Assembly: GCA_022225965.2 (NCBI GenBank)
Contig: JAKJXP020000028.1
Coordinates: 62,001-126,000 of the forward strand
Origin: Diatrype stigma
Taxonomy: Eukaryota > Ascomycota > Sordariomycetes > Xylariales > Diatrypaceae
Direction of reading: 5' to 3'
Length of the DNA stretch: 64,000 nt
Part shown: piece by piece, positions 48,178 through 60,076 of the stretch
Position numbering within the stretch: position 1 is the stretch's first letter
Layout: the number at the start of each line of letters is the position of its first letter
Notes under the pieces: model-generated
Seen by the model: the letters and a program-made list of their open reading frames with translations, nothing else
What the model was told of the DNA's origin: nothing
Databases searched by the model: none
Made by a program: the position numbers and the translations under genes

Positions 48178-49439
48178 CGTGAAGTCGGACGAACCGGAAG
48201 GACTAAATTCCAATGATACAGGCACCGAAAACGGGGGCTCCTGGTCTCGAGTCCTGTAGGTGTTCGGTGTTCGTGGACGTTAATATGATATTGACATCGG
48301 CCTGTGTTCGATTACAGAGCTTCCGTTACCGTAGCCGTCCTAGCTAGGATGACAAGTATCACCTTGATTGAGAACCCGCGTGTTACCGTAGACTTATGCA
48401 AGACATCACTATCATAGCAGGAACCTAGTTGTGTCAATTGGTAAAATGATGAGACTCGGTGGTGTTCAACGGTGTTGTTACGTTTCAATAGGCACAAACT
48501 GTATGTGAGAAAGGGAGGCCTGCAGTAGTTCATGTTTCTTCTACCGCGATTCCAGAAACGACGCCGGGGGATGAGATCACCTTTAGCTGGTGTATGTACA
48601 ATGAGATGCGATGCCTACATGACCCGCTAACTATGTACTGTACCTAGTAGGTAGTGCCTCGAGGTCCCTACAGGCTACATACAAATATGTACGATGGTAG
48701 GTCCAGTTTACATAACAAAGTTCCATTGAGCTTGTTCCGATGACGTTAAGAAAACCGGACCAGCAATCCGAAGAAAACTTTTAGGCGCGCTGGCACCCCT
48801 TGACCCCCCTGAATTGGCAGACTGGCTTACTGCAGATGACGCTGGTCGCATCCTTTCTATACTTCACGCGGGAGGGTTGCAGACTGCAGCAGGTCCCAGG
48901 ATCCAGAACCGTGTGGAATAGCAGGCATAGTACTCCGAAGAAACCCTATTTACTATGTACATCTCCTGACAGCTTTTAGCTAGCAGCTTTAGCCTACATA
49001 CATGTAACATAGGTACCCAATTAGCCAATCAGCCACTGACAGCTGTACGAGTTAGTTCGGCCAGGCTCGGTAACCATCTGTTGATTGGTCACAGACTCGC
49101 CGGCGAGGCTTTGAGGGCTTCCGGTTATTTCTAGTATTTATCTCTTATATGAGCAAAAAGCTTGGGCTACGGTAATCTTCAACATATTCAAATGGGCTCT
49201 GAACAAACATGTGAGACTCGATCTCGTGAAGAGAGTTCTACCACTATATTTTATTCAATGTTTCCTGTTTGACGCCTATTGTGCCATGCAAATTACCACC
49301 GGGTACTCGTTCTGTGAGTTGAGATCCATCGGGTACCTCCTAAATCGCTGACCGGTGCATATTCCCATCCGAGTTGCCCGTAACCTACCTATCTATGTTC
49401 TCATTCCTTATATATAGTGCCTGTAGTATTAAGGCGATA
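48178..49439. other. intergenic region, no gene seen
   Basis: 5' flank of the DUF155 gene and 3' flank of the oxidoreductase gene. Short frames only; no repeats of note. Confidence 0.55.
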
Positions 49440-50883
49440 TCATGCCTCGATCATCTTCGTCTCGACCTGGAAGCCCTGCTCCTCAAGGCGATCGAGGTAA
49501 TCCTCCCCCAAACATGCGGGCGTATAAATACCGCCCTTCAGGGGTACATCTTCCTCCAATAGAGTGCTGGCCGCTTGGGCAATGAATGTCGCCGTCACTT
49601 TACCACGTAACTTGTGTCAGTCGAGCAGAAGTGATCAGGCGAAGTCGGGGGGACTTACGGTAATACATGCTTCCAGTATACCACGCTTTGCATAGTGCTT
49701 GCTTAGCGGCCGGCCTTTCTAGGTCTGCCTTCGCGACTCCCCGGAACTCGATGTAGTCGTGCGCGCATTCCTCTCTGCTTGGCCCGTCACCTGGTTTTCG
49801 GACGAATTTGCGCAGAAGGTTGCGGAACGGTTGGCAGAACACCAGGAACAATCCTCCCATCGTCAGGCCCCAGTTGAAAAGCATACCGGTGAGGAAGTTC
49901 CCCGGCTTCATGAATTCCCGGTACGTGAAGTTCGGTCCGTAGAAGAGCCCATTCAGCGACGGGTCCTGCTTTGTCAATCCCCATGTCCTCATGACGATGG
50001 CGGCATCCGTCCCCGCCGTCAGACTTCTGGCGAGGAGGCCGAGATTCGGTATCCAGACCAGTCCCGTCAACTTAAAAAATAGCGAAGGCGCTGGAGGTAG
50101 TATCGTGTTTGCAACGGGGGAGAGCGCATAAGGCTTGTGCGAACGGGCAACCTGCTTCCAATGGTATGTCTCGAAGACTCCAATGGCACTGGCGAGGGTG
50201 CCTCCCGAAGGTTTAGCACTGCCCTTTGTTAGCGCTCCGGGCTCTCGTACCTAACCCCTTTCCCCCTTGCACTTACTGGATTTTGTGAATATCGACCACA
50301 ACGTCGCCAGTCGGCGCGGAGAGCTTCGAGCGAATGAGTGATGCCAGGGAGTACGTCACTAGATCGGACGGCGCCGATTCGATACCGCACTGGGGGAACA
50401 TGCAAGCGCCAGTCGATTTTGCCGTAGATTCATACTTCTGGATCATGTCCAACGTCCATACGGCCTCGCCCGTGCAGTCGACGTAGTGCGTGCCAGACTC
50501 TGCGCATGCCTTAAAGGCATACTCGCCGTATTTAGCATATGGCCCGACCGTTGCGATGAGAACAAAGGTCTTCTTCGCTAGCTCGGCGAGGTCTGCATCG
50601 TTCAAGCTACAGGTCTCGATCTCCGGCGAAGGGCGATCTGGATTCAGCGCTTGGAGTTCCTTGGCAATACTTTGCAGCTTTTCTGCGGACCGGCCTGCTA
50701 TAGCCCATTTCAAGTCCGTGGGAAATTGCGATGCAATATGCTCTGCCGTCATCTGGCCGGTATAGCCTGTCAAACGCTTATTAGGTCCGGGTTCACGTTG
50801 GTATATCTTCTACCACAGATCTACTCACCGGTTGCCCCAAACACAATGAGATCATACTGGCGGCCATGCTTCTTGAACGACAT
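49440..50883 (-). CDS. saccharopine dehydrogenase-like oxidoreductase
   Basis: Four exons, 50883-50829, 50766-50277, 50218-49659 and 49597-49440 (introns 62, 58 and 61 bp), give 420 residues. The N-terminus DLIVFGATGYTG (11-22) is a Rossmann nucleotide-binding loop of the GxxGxxG type. It is followed by KWAIAGRSAEKLQSI, NVGPYA-type VLIATVGPYAKYGE, and SGTHYVDCTGE, all typical of the SCCPDH/trans-acting enoyl reductase group. A hydrophobic stretch around NWGLTMGGLFLVF suggests contact with a membrane or lipid droplet. The third donor-acceptor choice restores KPSGGTLAS, common in this family. The substrate is unknown; lysine biosynthesis is unlikely because the layout is that of the SCCPDH-like branch. 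The gene is divergent from eL43, with about 1.9 kb between. Confidence 0.88.
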
Positions 50884-52827
50884 GTTATGGTTTGGGCTTT
50901 ATGCGTGGGCGTTGGTTGAGCTGCTTTGAACTGGACACCCGGGAAAGGCGCAGAGAAAGCTGGGAATATTGCTAGTGAAATGTTCGGCCTTTGGTAAACC
51001 TGACAGCACTTAAGGGCAACCTAAGACAATAGAAAGTTGATGTCGGATGCTCAAGAGTAGGAGCGAGATACTCATACATGATGAGCCCGACTATTTAAGA
51101 TACGTGGGAGAAAATCCATTAGGGCGTTCATGCTTGGAATTACTGTATCCGTTCGATGAGCTCGCTACCTACACTAATGATAGCCTCGGGCAGGCCAGCC
51201 GTGGTAAGGTTTACCTACGATGGGAATGAATGCCGCTCGCACGTCGGCGGCAGGTCTCTAGAACGATATAAGCTCCCGTAGCGCCGTGTTTCGTCAGGAT
51301 CAATGTGCCAAGATGGCGCCGGGGAGAGGCCTAGAACGGTTAAGCGCAGCGGAGCGATCATGGCGATCTCCCCGTGGCGACCCCAGTGTCTGGTCCCTTG
51401 GTTTTCTTCATCGGCCTTGTCTCCCGTTCTTGCAACATTCCCTATATACGCTTACATTGCGTGCGGTCAGAAGCAGTCACAAGGCACGGAGATGGATGGT
51501 GATTGGATCGGACATTATTTTGATGTTTTCACCGCTTTCGAGGCTGTAAGTTTCACAGGCATTGCAAGCATGGGATGACCGGTACCCGGGAGGCACGCAA
51601 GAAGGGGCACGCCGCACGAACTAACTGTATCAATGTATACGTACAACAAATCGACGAGGTTGGATGGTCAGCTATACGCACTTGCACGAGGCCATGAAGA
51701 CTACGCAAGAAGGGAACACGATTAATGATATAAGAACGAGCCTGTTAGCTTTGGGTATATAACCAAACATAGAGAGATACGTAGAGATCGGCTCAACCAA
51801 TCCTCTCTTTCATGTAACGAATTAGATTCCCAGACCACAACTGTTGTTACTGTGTCCATAACGCCCGAAGCATACAGATATTGATGCTGCAGCATATCCG
51901 TTCCTGTGTGTCTTGACGTGACGTTGCACCGACCAGAAGGATCGGCTGGGCAAGACACTGTGGCTATGAAAGCCAGCCCTGTCACGAATTATATATAGAG
52001 CACCGAACTACCTACCCAACTTATACTCGTACATAAGCGTCCGAACACATACATAGGTATCCATGGTATGCAGAATCAGTATATACATCCGAACATTATG
52101 TAGGTATTGTCTCAAGACGAGTGTCCCTCCGCAGAAGAAAAGCGACCTATGGAAGGGGGGGTCAGTAAGCAGGCCAGGTTGTATGGGTTTACGCAGGATG
52201 GGATGAAGATAGCGAGGTCTAGGCTAGCCGGTCCGGAGCTGGACACTTATAGATGTGTACCTAGGTATGCATGATGTCAACTGGACGGCCGAGGCAATCG
52301 TTATATGGCCTTGATGAGATACATGTATATATCTCGGCCGGTTGACATGAAGGTTTTAGATCGAAATGAAAGGCCCTGTGTTTGATATAATATGCCTTCT
52401 AAAAACGGGAGGTATATAACGGGTGCGTATGCAGCATACCTAATCACGATCACGGAATCGGTAACATCCGCCCATAGTGGTGGATCTAATGCCTTATCAT
52501 GCAATGTATGTAGGTATGTACCTTACTCGCGGGCTTGCGGCTATCTAAAATGCCCCACATCGGTGTCGTGAGGTGGCCCCAGCGTTTCGGTTGCATTTCC
52601 GTACCTAGGTACCGCGCCTTTTACCCGTCGTTCACCCGCTTAGGTACGCTGGACCGCCCTAATCGAACACCACCAGAAAAAAAATTATCGAGAAATTGCG
52701 ATAACTTTAGCCCAGGTCGATCTAACAATCACCACCAACGCCATCACCATTACGACTTTGGCACCCGTACTCCGACCCAGCTCGCCATTTACAACTTCTC
52801 GAGTCAAACAACCCCAGATCACTCAAG
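50884..52827. other. divergent promoter region (oxidoreductase and eL43 genes)
   Basis: About 1.9 kb without a credible gene. ACCTAGGT palindromes occur at 52259 and 52603; the latter is about 220 bp upstream of the eL43 start. Confidence 0.5.
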
Positions 52828-53598
52828 ATGGCCAAGAGAACCAAGTACGCTGAGATCCCCGACGACATCTACCGCTTTGAACGAACGAAAACATGCTGAC
52901 GATGTGGTGAACAACAGGAAGGTCGGCGTCGTCGGCAAATACGGTACCCGGTACGATTCCCTTTTCCCTCGATGATGGATTCGGAAACGCGCGGGAACTC
53001 CTCTTCCACTGGCTCGTAGTCAGGACAAATGGTTCTCGTAGCCACCGAGCGAGCCTGTTATGAAATATGGAAAACGGACGTGGCCAAGGACAACCCCGCT
53101 GACTGTCCAATTCGAATAGATATGGTGCCTCTCTGCGAAAGCAGGTCAAGAAGATGGAAATCACCCAGCACGCCAAGTACACAGTAAGTATCTGTCTCTG
53201 TCCCCATTACTGCTACCCCGGAACGACTCCCCCAGGCCAAAACATGCCACAGTCTCGAATTTGTGTATCACGAATTGTCGTGGCCTGTATAAGGAAAATA
53301 TGACGTGTGATTGCTAACCTGTTGGTGTAGTGTAAGATGCTCGCACATCCCCGGGAGACCTGATACTAACTCTACCAAAGGCACGTTCTGCGGTAAGGTA
53401 ACCGTCAAGCGTGGCGCCGTTGGTATCTGGAACTGCAAGAGCTGCAGCAAGACCGTCGCTGGTGGAGCCTACACAGTGTCGTATGTATAAGAACATCTGT
53501 GGCAGTATGGAGGAGACTTGCTAATGCCTCTCAGGACTGCTGCCGCCGCCGCCATGCGATCTACGCTGCGAAGATTGAGGGAAATCCAGGAGGTTTAG
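52828..53598 (+). CDS. RPL43: 60S ribosomal protein eL43 (L37a/L43)
   Basis: Six exons are proposed: 52828-52844, 52918-52950, 53120-53183, 53331 (a single T), 53381-53480 and 53535-53598. They total 279 nt and give 92 residues, the usual eL43 length. The protein binds 28S rRNA in the large subunit through a C4 zinc finger: Cys39, Cys42, Cys57 and Cys60 in CTFC and CKSC. It begins [20 protein letters not shown] and ends RLREIQEV, both typical. Exon 3 ends after ACA (Thr38) and the next conserved codon is TGC (Cys39). Only GC is present at the start of the 53381 exon. The missing T lies at 53331 between GCTAACCTGTTGGTGTAG and GTAAGA, and the following intron has TACTAAC. Skipping the T shifts the frame to an early stop. 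Introns are 73, 169, 147, 49 and 54 bp. Confidence 0.93.
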
Positions 53599-56500
53599 AT
53601 GGAAAGCTGTGGTTGGGGTTTACTTGCGGTTTGGTTTCGGTGTACAGGGAAAACGGAATTCATGCATACCATTCAGGGCCAATGATAACGACCCATCACG
53701 TCCTGGGTTGCCACCCATAGGGTGAGATCACTCAATCGAGCAACATGATCAAGCACGAGGAATGGTCCCCTGAGAGACTTCGTGAACAGTATCTTCTCCG
53801 CCTAGTGACATACGTCAAACCTTTCTATTCATCAATGCACTACTATGGGAGACAAAGCCACCCCGCCTGAGGCGCCCTGGACCGATGAACGAGGATTTGA
53901 AGGTCACGAAGTCGGAGTATTCCGGGCCAGCTCCTTTTCGCCGCAGCGCTGTTACCACTGGCCATCGCCGTCGTACGTTCGGTTTTGCATTTCTTCTCGT
54001 AGATTGGAAACGGCATGGGCGAATAATAGTCGACATAACCGTGGAAGAAGATGTGTTCCTGATATGTCATGGGTTACATAGGTTTGTCCAGGGGCCTGGC
54101 AAGCCTCCACTGGCAGCCATCAGTTTACGCCAACCAGGCCGATGTCTCAGATGACAGTGCTGTCCACCACTGCACCAATCGTATTGAAGGTCATCTCGCC
54201 TTTGTTCGGTGATGTTGATGCAGAGTCTCGCCCTAGACGTTGGTTTCAGTGATTGCTGCGAGGACAATGAACACCCCCCTCCCCAAGACCTAGTTCTTGA
54301 CATCTACCTTTAGAGCCGATGGGCCAGGACCTCGTCATTAGACTCCTTGCCTGAAGGTGATATGACAATGTACCTTGACATTACTGCTCTTTGTTGACCT
54401 AGTAATGCCAGCCTCTTGCATGCTTGCCTGCATACTTTCCAACATCCCATAGCCAACTGAAGCCTATCTGCCAGATCCGTGTGGCCCTTTTTGCCATCCT
54501 AGTGGTAGGTATGCGGTAGCCAATTTTTATTGCGCAGGTGCTTGGGTCGTGGAACAAAGCCGCACATTCCGCTTATCCACCCTCTCTTTGTGGTCGGCCT
54601 CGAATCTTGCCAACGACGACATCCAGATATCACCGGGTCTTCTAGTAGTCCAAACCAAATACCGAGGGGTTCAATTATGTATGTGTGCGCCTGCTGAGAG
54701 CTTGCTCAAATTACGATTCAGCTGCTGCCACTCCCCACAACGCCTTTTGGGCCATGGCGACCGCCACAGAAACCAGCTAAGATGGATGCGTATCCAAGCA
54801 TGATGATGCAGGCTACTATACTCTTCGACAAGCTGTGCATGAACCGCATGAGAACACCCCTCCCCTCCTAGCACCTTCGATCGAACCCTAACACCGACGA
54901 AAGAAGGGTATTAGTTCAGAATCTGCGTCGATCTGCAACTATACTTTTATCTTACTATGTACATATGTTATACCTGATCACGCACTTTGGGTGCCGCGCC
55001 AATGTTGGCTCGTATTTCAGTGTATTACGTGTGCATATTCGACCCTTCAACATCTCTTGGCACTTAGATACCCACGTAGGGTTTCCCCCCCTTCGCCCCC
55101 TTGCCATACAGAGTAATACATGAGCTCAACTACTATGTAGCTGCGAGTATGGCATCGGAGACGTCGCTTAAAGATTTATTGTCTGTTGGGGGCGAATTGC
55201 TGGGCCAGGTTTTTGTGAAGAGGGAAGATAGCTAGGGAGGTGGTGCGAAGCTATTCCGCTTTTCTCTCTTTCGCGCCCTATTTTCCCCATAGCGGCACAT
55301 ACCATGCGTCATGTGCAAACATATCTCTCAACTCTGCCACCTTATCTTCACGGATTCTGTGCCTACACCCAGTCACAACCTCCAAGATTACTATGGTATA
55401 TACCATAGTACCGGTTTACTTACCCACCTTAGCCACCTAGGTCAGCTAGTCTGTAGCTTATATCCACAAAGTTACGCAGGCCATTCAGTTAGCTACACTA
55501 TAACCTATCACACTCCGGGATCAGCCCGTAGCGGGGGACGGGGGATGGCATGCATCCAACTACGACACAGTCATAGTAATAGTAGAGTAACCTAATACTA
55601 TGTAGTTGACAGGCACCGGTTCTTTGCAACTCTTTTTGTTCTCCATACGACGGAAACACATCGATATGTGCATAAAACCCCTCTTTGTGACGTACCATAT
55701 AGCGACCTCCTCGTTACAGATACTCGTGATGCTGACTGGTCAGATCAGCGGCCTATCTGTTAGCCAGTATAAGGTAGGCCAAGTTATGTATGTAGTAGGT
55801 AACCAGCCAACTCGACGCGTGACTCTTTGTTACAGAATAAGTAGCTAGTCAAGTGGTAAAGTAAAGCCGGCCTTGGCGGAATTAAGCGTCGGTCTCTTTC
55901 CTAGGCTTCTTTTACATATTGTTATAACTATCATTCACCCCATTGTGTCCCTTTAAGGAGGCAAATTCTTGAGGCAAATTATTAAGGCAAACATCAGCTT
56001 CTTATTGCATTATAAACCTACCTTGCGTATATCTGCCTTGTTGGCTTGGATTATATATATACATAAGCACAAGCCTACGATATTCACAGCTTACCTATTT
56101 GTTATAAATATATAATACCTATAGGTATCTATATAGGTATATATCGTGCGGATACGCCCGACTAAAGCAGGAACCCTTGGGCCAAGCTCCGGAGTATATC
56201 TGTCACTCCCATGGTTTTCCTGATACCTGGGCAGGTATTGGGTACCGTACATACCTGGCAGCTTACCCCATTCCCAAGGTCTCAACCGCAAGAGCGACTT
56301 TCCCTTTCCAAATCCCTTTCATACCCGCATTGGCACATACACACATCTAGACGTCCCGCATTCCCAAGCGCCCAAGCAAGGCTTACATGGTACAGACAGA
56401 CAGACAGTAGGCACTTATCATTCCTACAGTACGTGGGGTCTGGCTTCCGCATCGAGACATAGTACCTCATGTTCTATTAGTCAACCCCTGGTCGCCTGCC

Positions 56501-57984
56501 ACCAGCACTTTACCCAACTTTTACTTCGTAAGTGAATTCGGACTCAAAAGCATTCAGAAGCTCTGGTTAATACGGCCCTAATAACCGGCCTAGATCCCGC
56601 CCACAGAGTGCTACACATTCACCTGCGTAACTTCGTGCTCCGTCACTTCTTGTGGTTGGAACTGGAAGTTCTGTGTGTAGGTGTAGACTAGGTACTTATC
56701 CATATGTAGGCTAGGTGGCGGTACATCAGCTGTCAACGCACCTCTTTTCTCCTAACGTCCTCCAACCCACCAGCTGGTAGACCCTCAACTTCTCGGGTCC
56801 AGGTCGACTGCATCGACATTTTACCACCTTCAATAAACTCTCCTTCCGCCGCCACAACGACAACAGCCAACACCACCACCACCATCACTACGATTACGAT
56901 CACGACTGCGACCGCATTCAGCCCTACTGTTACTATTTGCTACCTACATAAGTATTGACCTCGTACGTTAAACATTTCCTACATCTCCTGCATTTAGGTA
57001 TCTGCCTCCGCCTATATATCCTGCACAATATCATTAGTTATTTGCACATATGCAATATTGATGATAGGACGGTACCTACAGTAGGCTGCTAGGTACTACA
57101 ACCACTGTCTGCCACTGCTTATTGCCACTGTCACTGTCACTGTCGCTGTCACTGTCGTTGTCACTGCCACAACCCGCTCCATTCCCACCCACATTACCTC
57201 CGTTACCCACACCCCCCAAACTGTCGGATCATGGATGTTCGCTTTTCATGTGCGAAGTTTCGTACACTCATCTACATAGTCTGCATATAGTAGGCACATA
57301 CCTGTATGAAGTATGAAGTATGAAGTGTACGAACGACACGAATGACACTGCCTCATAAGCTCCCAAGCTGCAATGTAATAACTTAACACGAACCTAATAA
57401 GCAAAGCCCCATGCCCCGTTCTCCATGAGAACCTACCTACCATACCTCAAGGCTCAAGTCACCAACTGGGTAGCACTAGCCAACCATGTGGTCGTCATTT
57501 GGCAGTCAATCACAACACTGAACTTAATTCACCAAAGATTACAGTCAGTGCTGTTCTTTCCCACTTTCCACACCTCTGCACACTTGTTAGCTGCATTCTG
57601 CTCCATCACCTACACCACCTGAATCACCCGAACCGCCTGCACACTCATACCCAGACACTCATACACTCACTCACACACTTATACGCCCGACTTATACGCC
57701 TGGTGCCTATATCTATAGGCCTGTTGTCTATGTACATACTAACACCACCACTACTGCCCGCAGGTGTCAATCAGATCAGTCGGACGGACCACTTCAACCA
57801 CCCAATTACTGCACACTTTAATTACACCTGTATTTCCACTCTTCGACGACTAGCTTCAGCTTCAGCTTCAGCTTCGGTTTGTTGCTCTTTCGGCTGCAAC
57901 GAATCTCATCCGCTATCCAAGGAGAAACCAAATCGATTTTTATGTTCCATTACCGGAATCGACAGTTTATAGCATTCTGCCCTG
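53599..57984. other. intergenic region of about 4.4 kb
   Basis: No gene with family character. Frames at 53845-54154 overlap each other on both strands. A perfect 20-bp palindrome lies at 55390-55409 and ACCTAGGT at 55435. Near 57125-57165 is a CACTGT/CGCTGT repeat. The last kilobase is CA/CT-rich and probably leader or promoter of the RING+PHD gene. Confidence 0.55.
57125..57165. repeat. CACTGT hexamer repeat
   Basis: About seven imperfect copies of CACTGT/CGCTGT/CGTTGT; non-coding. Confidence 0.75.
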
Positions 57985-60076
57985 ATGGCTGATCAATGCA
58001 TCGTTTGTCTAGAAACTTTAGACGCGGAACCGTCCACACCTTTGACTTTACAGCAGCTGCCTCCCGCTGTGTCTAGTTCTAGTTGCCCCGACCCGGATGC
58101 GTTACCCTTAAGTCCTCCAGGTCCCTCGGGCCCTGCCGGCGCATCTGCCGCCGATAAGCCTGCAAATACGGAAACGACGCCGACGACACCAAAACAACCA
58201 CCAAACGTTGCTACTGTCATAGGTGACCTTGCTACTCATAACGAAGACACTAGAATTGCCGTTATCGATGCATGTGGTCACACTTTACACAATGCATGTT
58301 TAAGAGAATGGACCGGAAAGGCAAACAGCTGTCCCATCTGCCGTCAGACCTTCCATCTGGTTCGTGTATATGACAAAATCGGTGGTAAGTTTATTACGCT
58401 TCGGTTTCGTGTATGTATTCGTGTTTAGGATATCCAGTTTAACAATCCTCTTTCTGCAACTAGGGACCCAGTTGTCTTCGTATCGTGTCGAGGACAAGGT
58501 GCAAGTCGTGGATTTCGATCCTCAAGCTTGGCTGGCCGAGAACCCAGACGACGAAGAGGAAGCGAGGCCGTGTCCCTTATGCAATCGATCCGATCACGAA
58601 GAAGTCCTCCTGCTCTGCGATAGTTGCGATGCGCCCTATCATACATACTGTGTTGGTCTTGACAGTATCCCTCACGGACATTGGTTTTGTCTGGAGTGCT
58701 CCGAATTGGCCGCCGAGCTTCTCGCAGAGGAGGCCAGTGTTTCCGATGGCAGTGAGGCAGCCGCATTTGCTGGTCGCGCCCAAGCCAGATCACCCTACCT
58801 GCCTCGCACTCAAGCCACCATGAGACGTGCACGTCGGCGTGCCCGTTCAGATGAATGGCAAGGTGCTTGGGGGCAAATTGCAGGTCGTGTCTGGGACGCC
58901 CTGAACATCGACCTCGATGGTCATGACGACGATGAGACACTCAGGAATTTCAGGCGCTCACAGCAACGCCGAGAAAGAGAACGGCGCGATTATCAGAGAT
59001 GGCAACAACGCCTTAATATAGCAAGTCGCCTTGGTGCTCGCGACGTGTTCGCCAATAACCTGTCCAACGTCCTTCCCCAGCCGGTTGCGCAGCCGCCTCC
59101 GCCCCCTCAGGAGACACCCGAAGAGAAGCGAGCATGGGGGGCGTTGGAGAAGGCCATGGATGCTACGACGCCGAACCGCCCGGCTTCCAACCATCGTAAG
59201 CGGAAATCCCGCTCTACAACAGCATCTCCGGTCGAACCACCTCCGCAGCCCGAACGCAAGCTCAAGCGACCTCGCACGAGACGCATCCCCACTCAGGGTG
59301 AAGCTTCTTCGTCTAAATCTCCTGCTATACGGCTTGATCTGCCCCCACAGAACGAAGCTGCTTCGAGTCACGTCCAACCTCAATCAAGCCCGCAAAGCGA
59401 GGAGGCACCCACTTTCCTCTCGTCGCTATTGAGGGAGGTCGAGATGACTCCATCATCTGATGACGAGACCATTCGAGCGCTTTTCGGGCCCTCTAGAGCC
59501 GGGCCAGACCCTTCGTCTCCTGTGACATCACCCTCGCCGTCAGCTCACAGCAGCCCGCGAGCACTTTCTACAACGCCACCCCCACGTGGTATCAACGATC
59601 GTCCTGGGTCGCCACTTTCTCTTGCTTCGTGGATCGAGCCGATTTACCCTCCCGCGAATTACTCGCCTAACCGTGATGGGGCTGATCACAGCGACTCTGA
59701 AGCTAGAGCTCGACCACAACAGCAAAATCATTCTCCGGCAGCTCGCTCCCCAGAGATCCGACAGCCGCGGCCTCGTCGTCGACAGACGGCTAGCAATATC
59801 GGTGCCGACCTCGCCCGTTCCCAAGAGGCTTCACCTACGCGTGCTTTACCTTTCGAAATTAAGGAGAACGTGAGCGGCATGGTCAAGGGCGCTTTGAAGC
59901 CTCATTGGAAATCGGGCCAACTTACGGCTGATCAATATGCGACTATCAATCGCGATGTCAGCCGCAAACTTTACGAGGAAGTTGCAGACGCACCATTGAA
60001 TGACGATGTGCGCCATCGGTGTGAGGAGATTGCCACGACAGAGGTAGAAAAGGCTGTCGCGAGTATCAAGCTGTGA
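57985..60076 (+). CDS. RING + PHD finger protein (Asr1/PHRF1-like)
   Basis: Exons 57985-58384 and 58464-60076 (79-bp intron GTAAGT..CTAG) give 670 residues. A RING-H2 finger is split: C5-x2-C8, then 88 low-complexity residues, then C97-G-H99-x2-H102-x2-C105-x10-C116-x2-C119. A PHD finger follows at about 170-212 (CPLCNRSDHEEVLLLCDSC, then YHTYCVGLDSIPHGHWFCLEC). The centre is Arg-rich and then Ser/Pro-rich with nuclear-type basic clusters (RKRKSRS; KLKRPRTRR). The last 75 residues form a helical domain (VSGMVKGALKPHWKSGQL ... VEKAVASIKL) like the C-terminal domain of PHRF1. RING followed by PHD is the arrangement of yeast Asr1 and animal PHRF1, nuclear ubiquitin ligases that act on or near RNA polymerase II. 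Role inferred from layout. Confidence 0.87.

Noticed and set aside
52951..53119. Possible C/D snoRNA in eL43 intron 2 (ATGATGG and a late CTGA)
   Set aside because: The C box has a mismatch and no terminal stem pairs around the boxes.
53845..54154. Overlapping 78- and 89-codon frames after eL43
   Set aside because: Two plus frames and one minus frame compete, none has recognisable motifs, and composition does not choose one.
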